In this document: positions 59,971-64,000 of the stretch, piece after piece | Position numbering within the stretch: the first letter of the stretch is position 1 | Layout: each line of letters begins with the position of its first letter | Assembly (NCBI RefSeq): GCF_910596095.1 | Contig: NC_056540.1 | Span: 16,580,501 to 16,644,500 of the forward strand | Reading direction: 5' to 3' | DNA: 64,000 nt | Source of the DNA: Thunnus maccoyii | Taxonomy: Eukaryota > Chordata > Actinopteri > Scombriformes > Scombridae | Notes under the pieces: model-generated | Databases searched by the model: none | What the model saw: only the letters and a program-made list of their open reading frames with translations | What the model was told of the DNA's origin: nothing | Program-made: the position numbers and the translations under genes

Positions 59971-59990
59971 TCTCTGTCCTTGGTGCTGAA
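59970..59990 (-). promoter_or_regulatory. RE1/NRSE site of E15
   Basis: It reads ctgtccttggtgctgaa, one mismatch, 1136 bp before ATG, the farthest of the set. Confidence 0.78.
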
Positions 59991-60918
59991 CCTCGCTGAT
60001 GCTTTTGTGATGCATTTTCAAGAGCAACTTACCTGTCTTTTCTTTTTCCTTTTGAAATTGTTTAGACTATAGTTTTCATAACAACTTTGTCAATTTAACC
60101 TGAGAGGTCTATGTCCACGTTTAGAGTCACATTTGAACTCTGTATTGCAGCTACATTTTACTGTGAGGAAAAACAGGGAGGAGTGAAATCACGTCGGTGA
60201 AATAAGTGAAATGTTTCCGGTCAGCAAGTAAACTTTCATGTCTGTAATTGTATCTTATGTACGAATTACTTTAAATTTACAGTTATCAACTTTTGTCTAA
60301 TTTGCCAGAAGAATCGTTGCAAGCCTTTGTTTTAAATCCCACCGAAAAAAATGACAAAAGCGTATTCTTTCCACCGTCGCACCATAAAGTGCATTCTCTC
60401 TAGCATCTATTTGGCATTTTTGTATTTGTGTTGTTTTTGGATGCATCAGTGGTGTTTAATCAGATAGTGTTAAGCAATTCAAGTAGTCTTTTAAGGAAGC
60501 TGGAGGTAGAGATTTTCATGTTTCAACAAAAATAATGGAATGTATTATCTTTTATCCTGAGAAAGAGAGCGCGCGAGATTAGACTTGATATTAGTTTCTC
60601 AGCGAACCTGGAGTATTGAGCATGGAACTCAGAAGGACATGATCTGTGGTCAAACATCGTTTAATATTTGGGGAACGTTGTGTTATGAAATACTTTAGGT
60701 AGATTGCTTTAGGAGGAGACGCAATCTCTTTTATGAACCCTCATGAGACAAAGAACACATATCTCACTTAAAGAAATGAACAAAAAGACATAGCAGCTCC
60801 TCGTGACACTTTGATTACCTTATTAAAATCGTTTTTATTCAATCCTTAAAATCAAACGACGTGTTAATTTCTTAAAAAATTTGCATCACTTCAGTAAAAC
60901 TGTTGTTCTTGATTTGTA

Positions 60919-60947
60919 CTCACGGTGTCACTATAGACCAGCTAAGG
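60919..60947 (+). promoter_or_regulatory. CSE-like promoter element of E15 (altered core)
   Basis: It reads actcacggtgtcactataga then ccagctaagg. CGCT is replaced by CACT at 60929, 197 bp before ATG, as in E13. A ccaccc box lies near 60974. Confidence 0.78.
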
Positions 60948-61125
60948 AGTTAAATATTCAGCCTGTTTTGCACACCACCCATTACTGGATACGACCACCC
61001 CTGTGTTCACTATATCCTTTCACACAGACGACAAATGCTTGGGAGGAACATATAGGTAATCATCGAACAACGTATTTCTCATGCTTGAAACTACCGTGTT
61101 TTAATTTGTGTAATACTGTTTGAAG

Positions 61126-63519
61126 ATGATGCACAGGCGGCGCGTTCTTCAAAGCTTTGGCTTTGTCTTTTTCTTTGTTGTGGTGCATTACGCACACGGA
61201 GACCTGAGCTACTCTGTGCAGGAGGAGCTGAAACGCGGATCTGTTATTGGAAATATCGCCAAGGATCTCGGATTGGAGGTGGGCAGACTGTCTGCTCGCA
61301 AAGCTCGTGTTGACATGGAAGGAAACGACAGACAGTATTGCGGGATTAACCTTCGAAGCGGGGATTTATTCGTTGAGGAACGAATAGACAGAGAGGAGCA
61401 TTGTGGAGAAAAGCCTTCATGTGTTCTTAAATTCGACTTGCTTTTGGAGAATCCCTTGGAGTTACATCGGTTGTCCCTGCAAGTGCAAGACGTAAACGAT
61501 AATTCACCAGTTTTCCCCAAAGATGTGGTGAAGCTAGAAATCGGAGAATCAGCTGTAAAAGGAGCCAGATATCGCGTTAATGCAGCACACGATGCAGATA
61601 TAGGCAAGAATTCTGTTGAAAGCTACATTTTGCAACAAAACGACCATTTTGTATTCAATATTCAGACAACAACTGCTGGCAGTAAATATGGTGAGCTGGT
61701 TTTAGATAAGGAGTTAGACCGAGAGGAGCAGCAGGAAATGAAATTATTGCTTATGGCTGTAGATGGTGGCTCTCCTCAGAGATCTGGGACTGTAGTCATA
61801 CACGTCATTGTGCTTGATGCTAATGATAACGCCCCAGTTTTCACTCAGGCCGTATATACAGCCACGTTACCGGAAAACTCACCTTTGAAATCCCCAATTA
61901 TCACCGTAAGTGCATCAGACGCAGACGAAGGTGTCAATGGAGAGGTGACATATGAATTTAGCAGACTCTCTGATAAATCAAGAAAAATGTTTTCACTAGA
62001 TCAGAAAACAGGAGAAATTATTGTGATAGGTGACATAGATTATGAAGAGGGACGAATATATGAAGTGATTGTTGAGGCCAAAGATGGTTATGGTCTCTCT
62101 TCAGAAGCAAAAGTAATTATTGATATCACTGATGTAAATGATAACGCCCCTGTAATATATCTAAAATCACTCAACAGTCCCATACCTGAGAATGTGTCAC
62201 CTGGTACAGAGGTGGGCATCATTAATGTGCAGGACAGAGACTCTGAGAATAACCGACAGGTCCGCTGCTCCATTCAGCATAACGCCCCTTTTAAGTTGGT
62301 TCCTTCTATTAAAAACTACTATTCTCTGGTAACTACAGGACAACTAGACCGTGAACTAGTGTCTGATTACAACATTACAATCACTGCCACTGACGAGGGC
62401 TCTCCACCTCTGTCCTCCTCTAAAACTGTTCAGTTATCTGTAGCAGACATCAACGACAACCCACCTGTGTTTGAGGAACAGTCCTACAGCGCATATGTGA
62501 CTGAAAATAACAAACCTGGCTCCACTTTATGTTCCGTTACTGCTCGAGACCCCGACTGGAGACAAAACGGTACAGTGATTTATTCTCTATTTCCCGGTGA
62601 AGTGAACGGAGCCCCGGTGTCCTCCTATGTATCTGTTAACGGAGACACAGGGGTGATTCACGCTGTGAGGTCGTTTGATTATGAACAGTTGAGGAGTTTT
62701 AAAGTCCACGTGATGGCCAGAGACAACGGTTCCCCTCCGCTCAGCAGCAACGTGACCGTCAGTGTGTTCATATCGGATGTGAATGACAACCCTCCTCAGA
62801 TACTCTACCCCGCCCCGGAGGGCAACACCTTCATGACCGAGCTGGTCCCCAAAGCTGCACACGGAGGCTCTCTGGTGTCCAAAGTGATAGCTGTAGACGC
62901 GGACTCCGGACAGAACGCCTGGCTGTCCTATCATATAGTCAAATCCACTGATCCGGGACTTTTCAGTATTGGTCTCCACAGCGGAGAGATCAGGACACAG
63001 CGGGACACTTCTGAATCTGACAATATGAAACAGAACCTTATTGTGTCCGTGAAAGATAACGGACAGCCCTCTCTCTCTGCCACCTGTTCCATGTATTTAC
63101 TTATTTCTGATAACTTGGCTGAGGTCCCAGAACTGAAGGATATTTCTTATGATGAGAAGAATTCCAAACTGACATCTTATCTGATCATCGCGTTGGTGTC
63201 TGTGTCCACTTTTTTTCTGACCTTCATTATCATCATCCTGGGTGTGAGGTTTTGTCGCAGAAGAAAGCCCAGACTGTTGTTCGATGGAGCAGTTGCCATC
63301 CCCAGCGCGTATCTCCCTCCTAATTACGCAGATGTTGACGGCACAGGAACTTTACGCAGCACTTATAATTATGACACCTACTTGACAACAGGATCTAGAA
63401 CCAGTGACTTTAAGTTCGTGACATCTTACAATGACAACACTCTGCCTGCTGACCAGACTCTGAGGAAAAGTCCATCAGACTTTGCTGAAGTGTTTGGGGA
63501 TTGTGATCGCTCTCCTGAG
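61126..63519 (+). CDS. pcdhg: protocadherin gamma-type variable exon E15
   Basis: It has 798 codons from ATG-ATG in gaag-ATG, starting [13 protein letters not shown], with a signal peptide to about residue 25; an in-frame TTG lies two codons upstream. EC1 begins [14 protein letters not shown], has [11 protein letters not shown] (Gly for Asp) and loop CGEKPSC. EC2 is of the long type ([20 protein letters not shown]), EC3 of the second type ([17 protein letters not shown]). In the shared half it has several own changes: [36 protein letters not shown] and NYDTYLTTG. The tail and donor are the same as in E14. Confidence 0.95.
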
Positions 63520-64000
63520 GTAGGAACAGGTGCCACATATCGTTTGATGTACTTGTACATTAAGGATTCAGCGAATACCTTTTCGGTTACAATTTGCACT
63601 TCCCTTTCTTGTCTGTTTTCTTTATTTTAATTTATTTACACAGTGTAACATATGAGTTGATTCAGGTTTTTGATGGTTGTATTTGTCAAGCTATCTTGTG
63701 TAAATTATTTTAATTATAAATGGAGTGGTCCACTGTATAGTAATTGCGTTCATTTGTTTCTAAAGCAGACGTGACTATGCATTGTGGAGTATGTCAAATA
63801 GTAATGTTTTATTTGCTATTTTTCAATCGCTTAGAGTTTTCCAACGTAGCATATTGATATTTCCAATTCTGTGGTCATTCGAGTAGAGGCTGTTCATGTT
63901 GTTACTCTTATCTTTTTTTCTGAAAATACCATTACTATTAACACTGAATTGGGGTCTCGGCGTTGCCTCTCGAGTAAAGCTACATCTTGTTCTTTGTGTC
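63520..64000 (+). repeat. duplicated 3' flank, copy 2 (after E15), cut by window end
   Basis: It copies the sequence after E14 with 95 extra bases at 63666-63760. The window stops at ttctttgtgtc, the bases that precede the RE1 core in copy 1, so another RE1 and probably another variable exon follow outside. Confidence 0.88.

Larger units (their letters stand above)
59586..60918 (+). other. spacer E14-E15
   Basis: The left part, at least to 59970, is duplicated after E15. It holds one RE1 site and no gene. Confidence 0.75.

Noticed and set aside
63520-64000. Start of the constant-region exons after E15
   Set aside because: The flank is a copy of the one after E14, which leads to another variable exon; no constant-exon-like peptide (such as the gamma QxPxxDWRFxQ start) is present anywhere in the window.
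1-64000. Search for CRISPR arrays, operons, tRNA or rRNA genes
   Set aside because: The sequence is vertebrate; no such structures were seen apart from a lone B-box-like match at 5667.

Overview
The window is a stretch of a teleost fish clustered-protocadherin locus, gamma type (the pcdh1g/pcdh2g families of fish). Evidence is fifteen tandem, same-strand, intronless exons of about 2.4 kb. Each encodes a signal peptide, six cadherin repeats (EC1-EC6) with DxNDN calcium motifs, the EC1 Cys-x5-Cys loop of clustered protocadherins, one membrane helix and a short cytoplasmic stretch of gamma type ([20 protein letters not shown]). Each ends in frame at a GAG|GTA or CAG|GTA splice donor. Fish origin is inferred from the extreme 3' homogenisation of the exons and the fish-like repeats; the species cannot be told. 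The constant exons to which all variable exons splice are not in the window and should lie to the right of 64000.

Layout. 1-2340: AT-rich flank with a (TA)n tract, a possible small spliced gene end (115-631) and a RE1-like site. 2345-28880: exons E1-E7, one very similar subfamily starting MGDKGFS or MGNKGLS. 28881-31745: long spacer. 31746-63519: exons E8-E15, more diverged in EC1-EC3. 63520-64000: the spacer after E15, a copy of the spacer after E14.

Promoters. Every exon has one CSE-type element (the CGCT-containing, CTCF-binding promoter box of clustered protocadherins), its core 172-220 bp before the start codon, usually about 215. A CCACCC box follows it in most. Most spacers also carry one or two near-consensus RE1/NRSE (REST/NRSF) sites, always in the same orientation, around -350 to -1140 from the start codon. 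Each exon is thus a separately promoted, neuron-restricted first exon, chosen stochastically in the established model of Pcdh isoform choice.

Evolution visible in the sequence. From the start of EC4 to about 14 codons before the donor all fifteen exons are almost identical, while EC1-EC3, the final tail and the spacers differ. This pattern indicates repeated gene conversion or unequal crossover. Spacer families show three layers of tandem duplication: a two-exon unit (E1-E2, E3-E4), a unit spanning the end of E8 through E9 copied as the end of E10 through E11, and the E14/E15 3' ends. A 0.5 kb inverted-repeat-bounded element sits in the E1-E2 spacer, and about 0.6 kb of extra sequence in the E10-E11 spacer.
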